Shown in pieces: positions 35,171 through 42,580 of a DNA stretch of 64,000 nucleotides. Each line of letters opens with the position of its first letter. Positions within the stretch are counted from its first letter, which is position 1. Location of the stretch: assembly GCF_046292685.1 (NCBI RefSeq), contig NZ_JBKBQM010000011.1:1-64000 (forward strand), read 5' to 3'. Source of the stretch: Wagnerdoeblera sp046292685. GTDB lineage: Bacteria; Pseudomonadota; Alphaproteobacteria; Rhodobacterales; Rhodobacteraceae. A program made the translations under genes and the position numbers. A model generated the notes under the pieces. The model did no database searches. It was not told the origin of the DNA and saw only the letters and a program-made list of their open reading frames with translations.

Positions 35171-35950
35171 TCAGGGGTGCAAGGCGCGAAAGGCCGCCAG
35201 CGCCTCGGGCGGCACGTCGTCCACATGCACCACGGTGGTGTGGATGGAAAACACCACCGCCCCGGTCTGCGGCAGCCGCACCAGGCACTGGCGTTCGCTG
35301 CGCAGATAGTTGCGTTCGGCCGGTTTCGGCCGGCGTTCGTTCTCGCGCCGCGGCTGGTGCAGGGCAGGATCCTGATACAGCAACGCATTCGCCCGCCAAA
35401 GGGGTTGTTCCGGCCTGATCGCATCGAACAGGCGCTGGACGCGGGCCGCGACCTGTGCATCGTAAACCTGCACCGGCGCATGGATGCCGGTCAGCCGGCG
35501 GCCGATCTTTTCGGCCAGGGTCCAGCTGGCCGGAAAGCACAGGATGGCGCCCGTCAGCGCATGTTCCCTGCCCTCTGGCGTATGGATCGCAAAATCCTCC
35601 TGCACCAGACGGCCCAGGGTCAGCAGCGGGGCATCACGGTTCAACGCCACCGCAACGCCATCGGGCCGTCTCACCGTGCCTTCGGCCAGTTCGTAACCAC
35701 CCAGCGTCGGCAGTTCGGTCAGCACCCGGTCCAGCAACTCGCGCGCCGGCGCTTCGGCCTCGGGCAACAGGGCGTGGACCACCTGCGGGCAATCGCGGAT
35801 CAGCCGGTCGCGTTCGGCCATCTGGCCGGCAAAGGCTTCGTCCAGGCGCAGCCAGTCGCCGGGGGCGACGGGCTGGATGCCGGGCAGGCGCGCGGTCGCC
35901 GGCTGCATCCAGGGCATCTGCGGCAGGTGCCGTTGCAGGACCGGCGTCAT
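35171..35950 (-). CDS. DUF3445 / heme-dependent oxidative N-demethylase family protein
   Basis: Encodes 259 residues. The family layout is present: LPGIQPVAPGDWLRLDEAFA near the N-terminus, a central FAIHTPEGREHALTGAILCF, PASWTLAEKIGRRLTGIHAPVQVYD, LWRANALLYQDPALHQP and a C-terminal RSERQCLVRLPQTGAVVFSIHTT. Some members are described as alpha subunits of heme-dependent oxidative N-demethylases acting on small amines; the substrate here is not known. Its ATG overlaps the mfd stop by four bases, an unexpected partner. It is intact and of normal length. Confidence 0.8.
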   Translation of the reverse strand: MTPVLQRHLPQMPWMQPATARLPGIQPVAPGDWLRLDEAFAGQMAERDRLIRDCPQVVHALLPEAEAPARELLDRVLTELPTLGGYELAEGTVRRPDGVAVALNRDAPLLTLGRLVQEDFAIHTPEGREHALTGAILCFPASWTLAEKIGRRLTGIHAPVQVYDAQVAARVQRLFDAIRPEQPLWRANALLYQDPALHQPRRENERRPKPAERNYLRSERQCLVRLPQTGAVVFSIHTTVVHVDDVPPEALAAFRALHP

Positions 35951-38900
35951 CGGCGCCGCCCCGGGAACACGGGCTTGTCCTTGGGCCCGGTCAGCTTGCG
36001 CCGTTCCACCGGCACGGCGCGCGGTATGGGCTTCACTGGCGGCGGTGGCGGCGGAGCCTTGGGCGGCGGGCCGGTCGGGCGCGGCGGTGCCTTGGGGGCG
36101 GCACCGGGTTTGGCACGCTCGGCCAGGTCGCGGGCGATGGCGAAGGCGCCCTTGATCTTGTCGGCTTCCGAGGCCCAGTCGCGCTGGATCACCAGCTTGT
36201 TGTCCTTGATCTTGATGTATTTCGGGTCGGATTGCAGGTAATCGACCAGGCCGGCGGGGTTGGCATACCTGTCGCCGTGGAACTGCACGGTGGCGCCTTT
36301 GGGCCCGCCATCCAGCCGGGCGATTCCGGCCGCCTTGCACATCGACTTGATGCGCATGACCAGCAGCAGCGTGTTCACCTCGCGCGGGACGGGGCCGAAA
36401 CGGTCGATCAGCTCGGCGGCGAAGCCTTCGAGCTCGACCTTGCCCGACAGGGTCGAGAGCCGCCGGTAAAGGCCAAGCCGCACGTCCAGATCGGGCACGT
36501 AATCCTCGGGGATCATCACCGGAACCCCGAGGTTGATCTGCGGCGACCAGTCGGTGTCCAGCGCCTGCGGCCCCTCGATCTCGCCGGATTTGATCTTGGC
36601 GATCGTTTCTTCCAGCATGTGCTGGTAAAGTTCGAACCCGACTTCCTTGATATGGCCCGACTGTTCTTCGCCCAGCAGGTTTCCGGCGCCGCGCTGGTCG
36701 AGGTCGTGCGAGGCCAGCGTGAAACCCGCCCCCAGCGAATCGAAGCTGGCCAGCAGCTTCAGCCGCTTTTCCGCCTGCGGGGTCAGCGGCACGCGCGGCT
36801 TGGTGGTCAGGTAGCAATAGGCCCGCGTCTTGCTGCGCCCCACCCGGCCGCGGATCTGGTAAAGCTGGCTGAGGCCGAACATGTCGGCGCGATAAACAAT
36901 CATGGTATTGGCGGTGGGGATGTCGAGGCCCGATTCCACGATGGTGGTGGCCAGCAGCACATCGGCCTTGCCATCGTAGAAATCGTTCATCCGCTGGTCC
37001 AGCTCGGCCGCTGCAAGTTGCCCGTTGGCGGTGATGACCGTGACCTCGGGCACGTGGTCGCGCAGGAACTCCTCCATCTCGGGCAGGTCGGAGATGCGGG
37101 GCACGACAAAGAACGACTGCCCGCCGCGGTATTTTTCGCGCAAGAGCGCCTCGCGGATGGTCACGGTATCGAACTCGGACACATAGGTTCGGATCGCCAG
37201 ACGATCGACCGGCGGCGTGGCGATGATCGACAGGTCGCGCACCCCCGACAGCGACAGTTGCAGCGTGCGCGGAATGGGCGTGGCGGTGAGCGTCAGCACA
37301 TGCACGTCGCTGCGCAATTCCTTCAGCCGTTCCTTGTGGGTCACGCCGAAGTGCTGTTCCTCGTCGATCACCAGGAGGCCGAGGTTGCGGAACCTGACCG
37401 CTTGCGCCAGCACCGCATGGGTGCCCACGACGATATCCACCGTGCCGTCGGCCAGCCCGGCGCGGGTTGCCGCCGCCTCCTTGGCGCTGACGAACCGCGA
37501 CAAGGGCCGCACGTTCAGCGGAAAGCCTCGGAAGCGTTCGGCAAAGCTGCGGTAGTGCTGGCGCGCCAGCAAGGTGGTCGGGGCGATCACCGCCACCTGC
37601 AACCCCGCCATCGCGGCCACAAAGGCCGCGCGCATTGCCACTTCGGTCTTGCCGAAGCCGACGTCGCCCACCACCAGCCGGTCCATCGGGTTGCCGTTGG
37701 CCAGATCGTCCAGCACGGCGGCAATGGCGGAAAGCTGGTCGTCGGTTTCCACGTAAGGGAACCGGGCACAGAACTGATCCCACAGGCCTTCGGGCGGGGT
37801 CAGCACGGGGGCGGCGCGCAGGTGGCGTTCGGCGGCCACGCGCATCAGCCGGTCGGCGATTTCGCGGATGCGTTCCTTCAGCCGTGCCTTGCGCGCCTGC
37901 CAAGCCCCGCCGCCCAGCTTGTCGAGCAGGCCTTCCTCGTGGCCGTAACGGCTGAGAAGCTCGATGTTTTCCACCGGCAGATACAGCCGGTCGCCCCCGG
38001 CATATTCCAGCGCCACGCAATCGTGCGGGGCACCGAGGGCGGTGATGGTTTCCAACCCCTTGAACCGGCCGATGCCGTGTTCGACGTGCACGACCAGGTC
38101 GCCGGGGGTCAGGCCGGTGGCCTCTTGCAGGAAGTTTTCGGCCCGGCGTTTCTTTCGCGGGCGCCCGATCATGCGGTCGCCCAGGATGTCCTGTTCGGAA
38201 ATCACCGTCAGGCCGGGCGCCTCGAAGCCTTCGTCCAGCGGCCAGACCACCAGATACAGTCGGCCCGGACCCGCGACCGGGGGCAGGGCGCGCAGATCCT
38301 CCACCACCTCGGCGCCGGTCAGGCCCTGATCGGCCAGCAGCCCCGCCATCCGGTCGCGCGAGCCGGTCGAATGATGCGTCAGCACCACATGGCCGGCGGC
38401 GCGGCGGGCGCGGATGTGGTCGGCCACGGCGGCGAACAGGTTGATGCCTTCGGCCTGCCGCTCGGCGGCAAAGCTGCGCCCGCGCCGGGCGCCGGCGTCG
38501 ATCACGCCTGGGCCGGGCGGCTGCGGCGCACCGTGAAACTGCACCAGCCGCCGCCCGGCCACGGCATCCGTCCAGGCCGCATCGTCCAGATACAGCAGCC
38601 CCGGCGGGCAGGGCTTGTACACCGAATCCAGCCGGCCGCGCGCGGCCATCGCCTCGGTCCGGGCATCGTACTGGTCGGAAATCGCTTCCCACCGCGCGGC
38701 GCGCGCGGCCTCGGCCTGGTCGTCCAGCGTCAGCGTGGCATCGGGCAGGTAGTCGAACAGCGTTTCCAGCCGCTCGTGAAAGAACGGCAACCAGTGTTCC
38801 ATGCCGGCCTGCTTGCGCCCGGCGCTGACCGATTCGTAAAGCGGGTCGTCGGCCCCGCCGGCGCCGAACTCGGCGCGGTAGTGCTGGCGGAACCGGGTGA

Positions 38901-39534
38901 TCGCGGCTTCGTCCAGCACCACCTCGGACACCGGCGCGAGGTCCACGGACCCCAGCCTTTCGCCAGAACGCTGGGTATCGGGATCGAACCGGCGGATCGC
39001 ATCCAGCTGGTCCCCAAAGAAATCCAGCCGCAGCGGCGCATCCAGCCCCGGCGGCCACACATCGACGATGCCGCCGCGCAGCGCGCAATCGCCCGGTTCG
39101 GTGACCGTGGGGGCATGGGTAAACCCGGCCCGCACCAGAAAGGCGCGCAAGGCGCCTTCGTCCACCCGGTCGCCCACGCGGGCGACGAAACTCGCGCCGC
39201 GCACCGTGGCGCGCGCGGGCACCCGCTGGGTCGCCGCCGACAGCGTGGTCACCAGGATCGGCGCCACCGGCAACCCATGCACCAGCGCCGCCAGCACCGC
39301 CATGCGGGCGGCCGACACCTCGGGGTTGGGCGAAATGCGGTCGTAGGGCAGGCAATCCCAAGCCGGAAAGCTCAGCACCAGCTGCCCGGGCGCCAGCACC
39401 GCCAGGGCCGCGCGCATCGCCTCGGCGCGCTTGTCGTCGCGCGCGATGTGAATCACCGGGCCGCGCGCCGCCTCGCGCAGGACCAGCGTTGCATCGAACC
39501 CTTCCGGGGCGCCCCCCGCCAGCACGCGCGCCAT
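35947..39534 (-). CDS. mfd: Transcription-repair coupling factor
   Basis: Encodes 1195 residues. Mfd removes stalled RNA polymerase and recruits UvrA. The N-terminal UvrB-like region includes LSFPAWDCLPYDRISPN. The RNA-polymerase-interacting domain has GDLVVHVEHGIGRFKGLE. The helicase core follows: Walker A VVGDVGFGKTEVAMRAAF, LLVIDEEQHFGVTHKERLK, LTATPIPRTLQLSL, TTIVESGLDIPTANTMIV and YQIRGRVGRSKTRAYCYL. The C-terminal TRCF domain is present, then an unusual Pro/Lys/Arg-rich tail of about 45 residues (PRPTGPPPKAPPPPPPVKP). The ATG lies three bases before the stop of the upstream membrane-protein gene, on the same strand. Confidence 0.96.
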   Translation of the reverse strand: MARVLAGGAPEGFDATLVLREAARGPVIHIARDDKRAEAMRAALAVLAPGQLVLSFPAWDCLPYDRISPNPEVSAARMAVLAALVHGLPVAPILVTTLSAATQRVPARATVRGASFVARVGDRVDEGALRAFLVRAGFTHAPTVTEPGDCALRGGIVDVWPPGLDAPLRLDFFGDQLDAIRRFDPDTQRSGERLGSVDLAPVSEVVLDEAAITRFRQHYRAEFGAGGADDPLYESVSAGRKQAGMEHWLPFFHERLETLFDYLPDATLTLDDQAEAARAARWEAISDQYDARTEAMAARGRLDSVYKPCPPGLLYLDDAAWTDAVAGRRLVQFHGAPQPPGPGVIDAGARRGRSFAAERQAEGINLFAAVADHIRARRAAGHVVLTHHSTGSRDRMAGLLADQGLTGAEVVEDLRALPPVAGPGRLYLVVWPLDEGFEAPGLTVISEQDILGDRMIGRPRKKRRAENFLQEATGLTPGDLVVHVEHGIGRFKGLETITALGAPHDCVALEYAGGDRLYLPVENIELLSRYGHEEGLLDKLGGGAWQARKARLKERIREIADRLMRVAAERHLRAAPVLTPPEGLWDQFCARFPYVETDDQLSAIAAVLDDLANGNPMDRLVVGDVGFGKTEVAMRAAFVAAMAGLQVAVIAPTTLLARQHYRSFAERFRGFPLNVRPLSRFVSAKEAAATRAGLADGTVDIVVGTHAVLAQAVRFRNLGLLVIDEEQHFGVTHKERLKELRSDVHVLTLTATPIPRTLQLSLSGVRDLSIIATPPVDRLAIRTYVSEFDTVTIREALLREKYRGGQSFFVVPRISDLPEMEEFLRDHVPEVTVITANGQLAAAELDQRMNDFYDGKADVLLATTIVESGLDIPTANTMIVYRADMFGLSQLYQIRGRVGRSKTRAYCYLTTKPRVPLTPQAEKRLKLLASFDSLGAGFTLASHDLDQRGAGNLLGEEQSGHIKEVGFELYQHMLEETIAKIKSGEIEGPQALDTDWSPQINLGVPVMIPEDYVPDLDVRLGLYRRLSTLSGKVELEGFAAELIDRFGPVPREVNTLLLVMRIKSMCKAAGIARLDGGPKGATVQFHGDRYANPAGLVDYLQSDPKYIKIKDNKLVIQRDWASEADKIKGAFAIARDLAERAKPGAAPKAPPRPTGPPPKAPPPPPPVKPIPRAVPVERRKLTGPKDKPVFPGRRR

Positions 39535-39536
39535 CG

Positions 39537-40064
39537 CTATTGCCCCAGCACCGACATGTGCATGTTCTGGAACATGCCCCACATCGCCGTCACGAAGATC
39601 GAGATCATGCCGATGGTCTGCACCACCCGGCGGTGCCGGCGCAAGCGGCGGAACAGCGCCTCGCCGGTGTTCTCGCCAGCCTCGATGGCGGTGGCGGCGC
39701 GCAGCGACAGCAGGCCCACAAGGCTCATGGGCGCGGCCAGCAGGAACACCGCCTGCGCGAACTGCATGCCATACCAGAACCCCAGCACCCCCAGCGCCGA
39801 CAGGAACCCCGCCATCAGCACCATCAGCGCCGTCCCCGAAACGCGCCCGATGTAAAGCATGCGGTTGACGTAGATGCGCGCCAGATCCTCGACATCGGTC
39901 TGCAGTTGCCCGCCCTTGCGGCGCGCGCGCAGCACCATGTCCCACGGCACGCCCAGCACCCAGTGGCTGGCCGTGGACCACATCACCGCGAGCGCGATCC
40001 AGAACCACAGGTTCGAGAACGACCGCATGTCGATGACCGAGAAGATGGTGCCTGTCAGGTTCAA
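39537..40064 (-). CDS. Conserved small membrane protein with four predicted helices
   Basis: Encodes 175 residues. Hydrophobic stretches occur at about 18-40 (LWFWIALAVMWSTASHWVLG), 78-100 (VSGTALMVLMAGFLSALGVL), 100-125 and 150-165 (TIGMISIFVTAMWGMF), with a basic loop RARRKGG after the first and RRLRRHRR before the last. Rhodobacteraceae relatives are, as I recall, labelled 'component of SufBCD complex', but nothing in the sequence supports a role in Fe-S assembly. The start seems to be a TTG at 40062-40064 with AGGA seven bases upstream; an ATG twelve codons later is the alternative. It precedes mfd by two bases. Confidence 0.7.
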   Translation of the reverse strand: MNLTGTIFSVIDMRSFSNLWFWIALAVMWSTASHWVLGVPWDMVLRARRKGGQLQTDVEDLARIYVNRMLYIGRVSGTALMVLMAGFLSALGVLGFWYGMQFAQAVFLLAAPMSLVGLLSLRAATAIEAGENTGEALFRRLRRHRRVVQTIGMISIFVTAMWGMFQNMHMSVLGQ

Positions 40065-40236
40065 CGCGCCGTCCTGTGCCTGTTGCCGCTAGCCTGCAGG
40101 GCAAAAGCCCGGGGCCTCGCGGCAGGTTTCGCCCCCGCGCCGGTTCTAGTGGGGCCGGCCGCGGAATCCTACCCTTGAGATGCGGTCGAAAGCATGGCAG
40201 GCACGGCCATGGCAAGCCCGTCACAGAAAGCCCGCC

Positions 40237-41235
40237 ATGACCCCCAGCTTTGCGCCGTTCCCCGCCACCCGTTTCCGCCGCATGCGCCGCACCGCCGCCT
40301 TGCGCGATCTGATGCAGGAAAACCGCCTGTCGGTCGCCGACCTGATCTGGCCGGTGTTCATCCGCGACGGCAACGGGGTAGAGGAGCCGGTGCCCTCGAT
40401 GCCCGGGGTGGCGCGGCTGTCGCTGGATGTGCTGCTGCGCAAGGCCGAGGCGGCACACCGCCTTGGCATTCCGGCGATCTGCCTGTTTCCCTATACCGAT
40501 CAGGCCCTGCGCACCGAAACCTGCGAAGAGGCCTGGAACCCCGACAACCTGACCAACCGCGCCATCCGCCTGCTCAAGGCCGAGTTCCCCGACCTTGCCG
40601 TGATGACGGACGTGGCGCTCGACCCCTACAACGCCAACGGGCATGACGGGCTGGTGAAGGACGGGGTGATCCTGAACGACGAATCCGTCGAGGCGCTGGT
40701 GCGCATGGCGCTGGCGCAGGCCGCGTCGGGGGCCGACATCCTCGGCCCCTCCGACATGATGGACGGGCGGATCGGCGCGATGCGCACGGCGCTGGAGGCT
40801 GCCGGGCACAAGGATGTGACCATCCTGAGCTATGCGGCGAAATATGCCTCGGCCTTCTACGGCCCGTTCCGCGATGCGGTGGGCGCCGGCGCGCGGCTGG
40901 TGGGCGACAAGAAGACCTACCAGATGAACCCCGGCAACAGCGACGAGGCGCTGCGCCTTGTGGCGCGCGATCTGGCCGAAGGCGCCGACATGGTGATGGT
41001 GAAGCCGGGGATGCCCTACCTCGATATTTGCCGCCGGGTGAAGGATGCCTTCGGCGCGCCGACCTATGCCTATCAGGTTTCGGGCGAATACGCGATGCTC
41101 ATGGCCGCGGCACGCAACGGCTGGATCGACGAGGGCAAGGCGATGGCCGAAAGCCTCCTGTGCTTCAAGCGGGCCGGCTGCGACGGCATCCTGACCTATT
41201 TCGCCCCGGCGATGGCCGAGGCGCTGCGCGCCTGA
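40237..41235 (+). CDS. hemB: Porphobilinogen synthase (delta-aminolevulinate dehydratase)
   Basis: Encodes 332 residues. It condenses two 5-aminolevulinate molecules in tetrapyrrole synthesis. The two catalytic lysines lie in SYAAKYASAFYGPFR and MVMVKPGMPYLD. The metal-site segment reads DVALDPYNANGHDG: Ala and Asp stand where zinc-dependent enzymes have cysteines, so it belongs to the Zn-independent group known from Rhodobacter. MIHxxG-type flanks and KTYQMNPGNSDEALR are present. ATG 40237 is chosen by homology; upstream in-frame codons are atypical. It is transcribed divergently from the mfd group. Confidence 0.95.
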   Translation: MTPSFAPFPATRFRRMRRTAALRDLMQENRLSVADLIWPVFIRDGNGVEEPVPSMPGVARLSLDVLLRKAEAAHRLGIPAICLFPYTDQALRTETCEEAWNPDNLTNRAIRLLKAEFPDLAVMTDVALDPYNANGHDGLVKDGVILNDESVEALVRMALAQAASGADILGPSDMMDGRIGAMRTALEAAGHKDVTILSYAAKYASAFYGPFRDAVGAGARLVGDKKTYQMNPGNSDEALRLVARDLAEGADMVMVKPGMPYLDICRRVKDAFGAPTYAYQVSGEYAMLMAAARNGWIDEGKAMAESLLCFKRAGCDGILTYFAPAMAEALRA

Positions 41236-41345
41236 CCCGGCAAGGAAATGCCGAAAACCGAAGGCATCCGGTGACAGGCCGGCCCGGCTCTGCTAGCCTT
41301 TGTGCCAAGGGGCGATACGGCCCCGGCCCAGAGGCGGAGCATGCC

Positions 41346-41909
41346 ATGATTTCTTCGACCAGCCTGTCCCGGCGCGGCCTTGTGCTGGGCCTCGGTGCGA
41401 CCTTCGGCCTTTCGGCCTGCGCCAACGGCGTGGGCTCGCGCGGGGGCGACACGATCGATGCGCGCGTCGATGCCACGCGCGACTTCCTGTTTTCGCGCTA
41501 TCCCGGAACGCGCGACCTGGCCACCAAGGCGGCGGGCATCCTTTACATCCCGCTGGTGACCGAAGCCGGCTTCGGCATCGGTGGCGGCTACGGCCGCGGC
41601 GCGCTGCGCATCAACGACGTGACGGTGGATTATTACGCCGCCGCCCGCGCCACCATCGGGTTCCAGATCGGTGCACAGCAATACGCCCATGCGCTGTTCT
41701 TCATGACCGAACAGGCGCTGGGCGAATTCCGCCGCGCCGACGGCTGGGCAGTTGGTGCGGATGCGCGCTATGCCTTGCCCGACAAGGGCGGCAGCATCGG
41801 AAAGGAAACCACCGAGAATGCGCCGGTGGTGGCGCTGGTGTTCGGGCAGTCCGGGCTGATCGCCGGCGCCACCCTGGCCGGCATCAAATATACCCGCATC
41901 ATTCCCTGA
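41346..41909 (+). CDS. SYLF/YSC84-domain lipoprotein
   Basis: Encodes 187 residues. The N-terminus MISSTSLSRRGLVLGLGATF leads to a lipobox LSAC, so it should be a lipoprotein; the SRRGLVLG segment also resembles a twin-arginine signal. The mature part shows the SYLF (YSC84) pattern: FSRYPGTRDLATKAAGILYI, EAGFGIGGGYGRGAL, FQIGAQQYAHALFFMTEQAL, FGQSGLIAGATLAGIKYTRI. SYLF domains bind lipids in some proteins; the bacterial role is unclear. It follows hemB by 110 bases on the same strand. Confidence 0.8.
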   Translation: MISSTSLSRRGLVLGLGATFGLSACANGVGSRGGDTIDARVDATRDFLFSRYPGTRDLATKAAGILYIPLVTEAGFGIGGGYGRGALRINDVTVDYYAAARATIGFQIGAQQYAHALFFMTEQALGEFRRADGWAVGADARYALPDKGGSIGKETTENAPVVALVFGQSGLIAGATLAGIKYTRIIP

Positions 41910-41950
41910 TCGCCCGCCTCGCCCCGGCGTCGGAGCGGGGGTTTTCCACC

Positions 41951-41986
41951 CCCGCACCCCCGGAGGATATTTCGGCAAGGTGAAAG
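41951..41986 (-). repeat. Dispersed intergenic element, short form, copy 5 (inverted)
   Basis: On the minus strand it reads TTTCACCTTGCCGAAATATC then CTCCGGGGGTGCGGGG. It faces copy 6 (42010-42068) across about 23 bases; together they form an interrupted palindrome between the SYLF gene and usg, whose ends converge. Confidence 0.75.
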
Positions 41987-42009
41987 CATGCACCTTCGCC
42001 TTCGGCTGC

Positions 42010-42068
42010 ATTTCACCTTGATGCAAATATCCTCGGGGGTTTCCAAAGGGGGCAGACAGCCCCCTTTG
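42010..42068 (+). repeat. Dispersed intergenic element, short form, copy 6
   Basis: ATTTCACCTTGATGCAAATA, TCCTCGGGGG, then CCAAAGGGGGCAGACAGCC and CCCTTTGG. The last part is a strong hairpin (CCAAAGGGGGC / GCCCCCTTTGG with loop AGACA) at about 42043-42069, close to the end of usg. Confidence 0.8.
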
Positions 42069-42094
42069 GCCTGCCTGACCGATCGGCGCGCGGA

Positions 42095-42370
42095 TCAATG
42101 CAGGGTGAATTCTCCGGTGACGTTACGCCATTCGCCGGCACCGATCATCTTGCGATGCGTGAAGCGCACCGAATGCAGGGGGCCTTCGATGTTCTTCTGC
42201 CAGAACTCGATGAAGCGGAACAGGCGCGGGTGATCGGGGGCGAGGTCGTAATCCTGCCAGATGTAGCTGTTGAGCACATTGCGATAGTCGGGCAGTCGAT
42301 AGAAGAATTCCGCCGTTGTCAGCCCGTAGCCTTTCAGCATCAGTTCGGTTTCCGGTGTCCGGTCGCGCAT
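42095..42370 (-). CDS. usg: Usg family protein
   Basis: Encodes 91 residues beginning MRDRTPETELMLKGYGLTTA, with FFYRLPDYRNVLNSYIWQDY, DLAPDHPRLFRFIEFWQ and KNIEGPLHSVRFTHRKMIGA. This is the small Usg protein of alphaproteobacteria, often found near trp genes, with a possible aromatic amino-acid link but no established function. The ATG is preceded by GGAGGCTTGC, a strong ribosome binding site five bases away; longer in-frame starts are not supported. It is divergent from gyrA here rather than beside trp genes. Confidence 0.88.
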   Translation of the reverse strand: MRDRTPETELMLKGYGLTTAEFFYRLPDYRNVLNSYIWQDYDLAPDHPRLFRFIEFWQKNIEGPLHSVRFTHRKMIGAGEWRNVTGEFTLH

Positions 42371-42423
42371 GCAAGCCTCCTTTCGCACGAACCCCCCTGA
42401 TGACCGATGATGCCACACAAAGG

Positions 42424-42443
42424 TTGTTTTTCAATGAAAACAA
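42424..42443. promoter_or_regulatory. AT-rich inverted repeat upstream of gyrA and usg
   Basis: TTGTTTT-TCAATG-AAAACAA is a perfect 7-bp dyad in the 210-base usg/gyrA spacer and stands out strongly in this GC-rich genome. It lies 52 bases from the usg start and about 50 bases upstream of the gyrA -35 box. It could be an operator or a flexible, supercoiling-sensitive element. Function is inferred from position. Confidence 0.4.
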
Positions 42444-42494
42444 TCTGTTGGCAATCGGTCCCGCCGGCTGCCAGACCGATGGGGGCGGCTTGCC

Positions 42495-42524
42495 TTGCAC
42501 CCTGGCCCGCGCATCGGGTATAGT
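42495..42524 (+). promoter_or_regulatory. Housekeeping-type promoter of gyrA
   Basis: TTGCAC at 42495-42500 and TATAGT at 42519-42524 are separated by 18 bases, close to the sigma-70 consensus. The predicted transcription start would lie about 50 bases before the gyrA GTG. Confidence 0.6.
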
Positions 42525-42580
42525 CCGGCCGACCAGACCACGGGCCGCCGCAGGCCCTGTCAGCCAGAGATCGAGCCAAC

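Noticed and set aside
35455..39855. Open frame of about 1466 codons antisense to mfd
   Set aside because: His/Gly/Gln/Arg-rich antisense frame with no family pattern; the mfd frame carries all helicase motifs.
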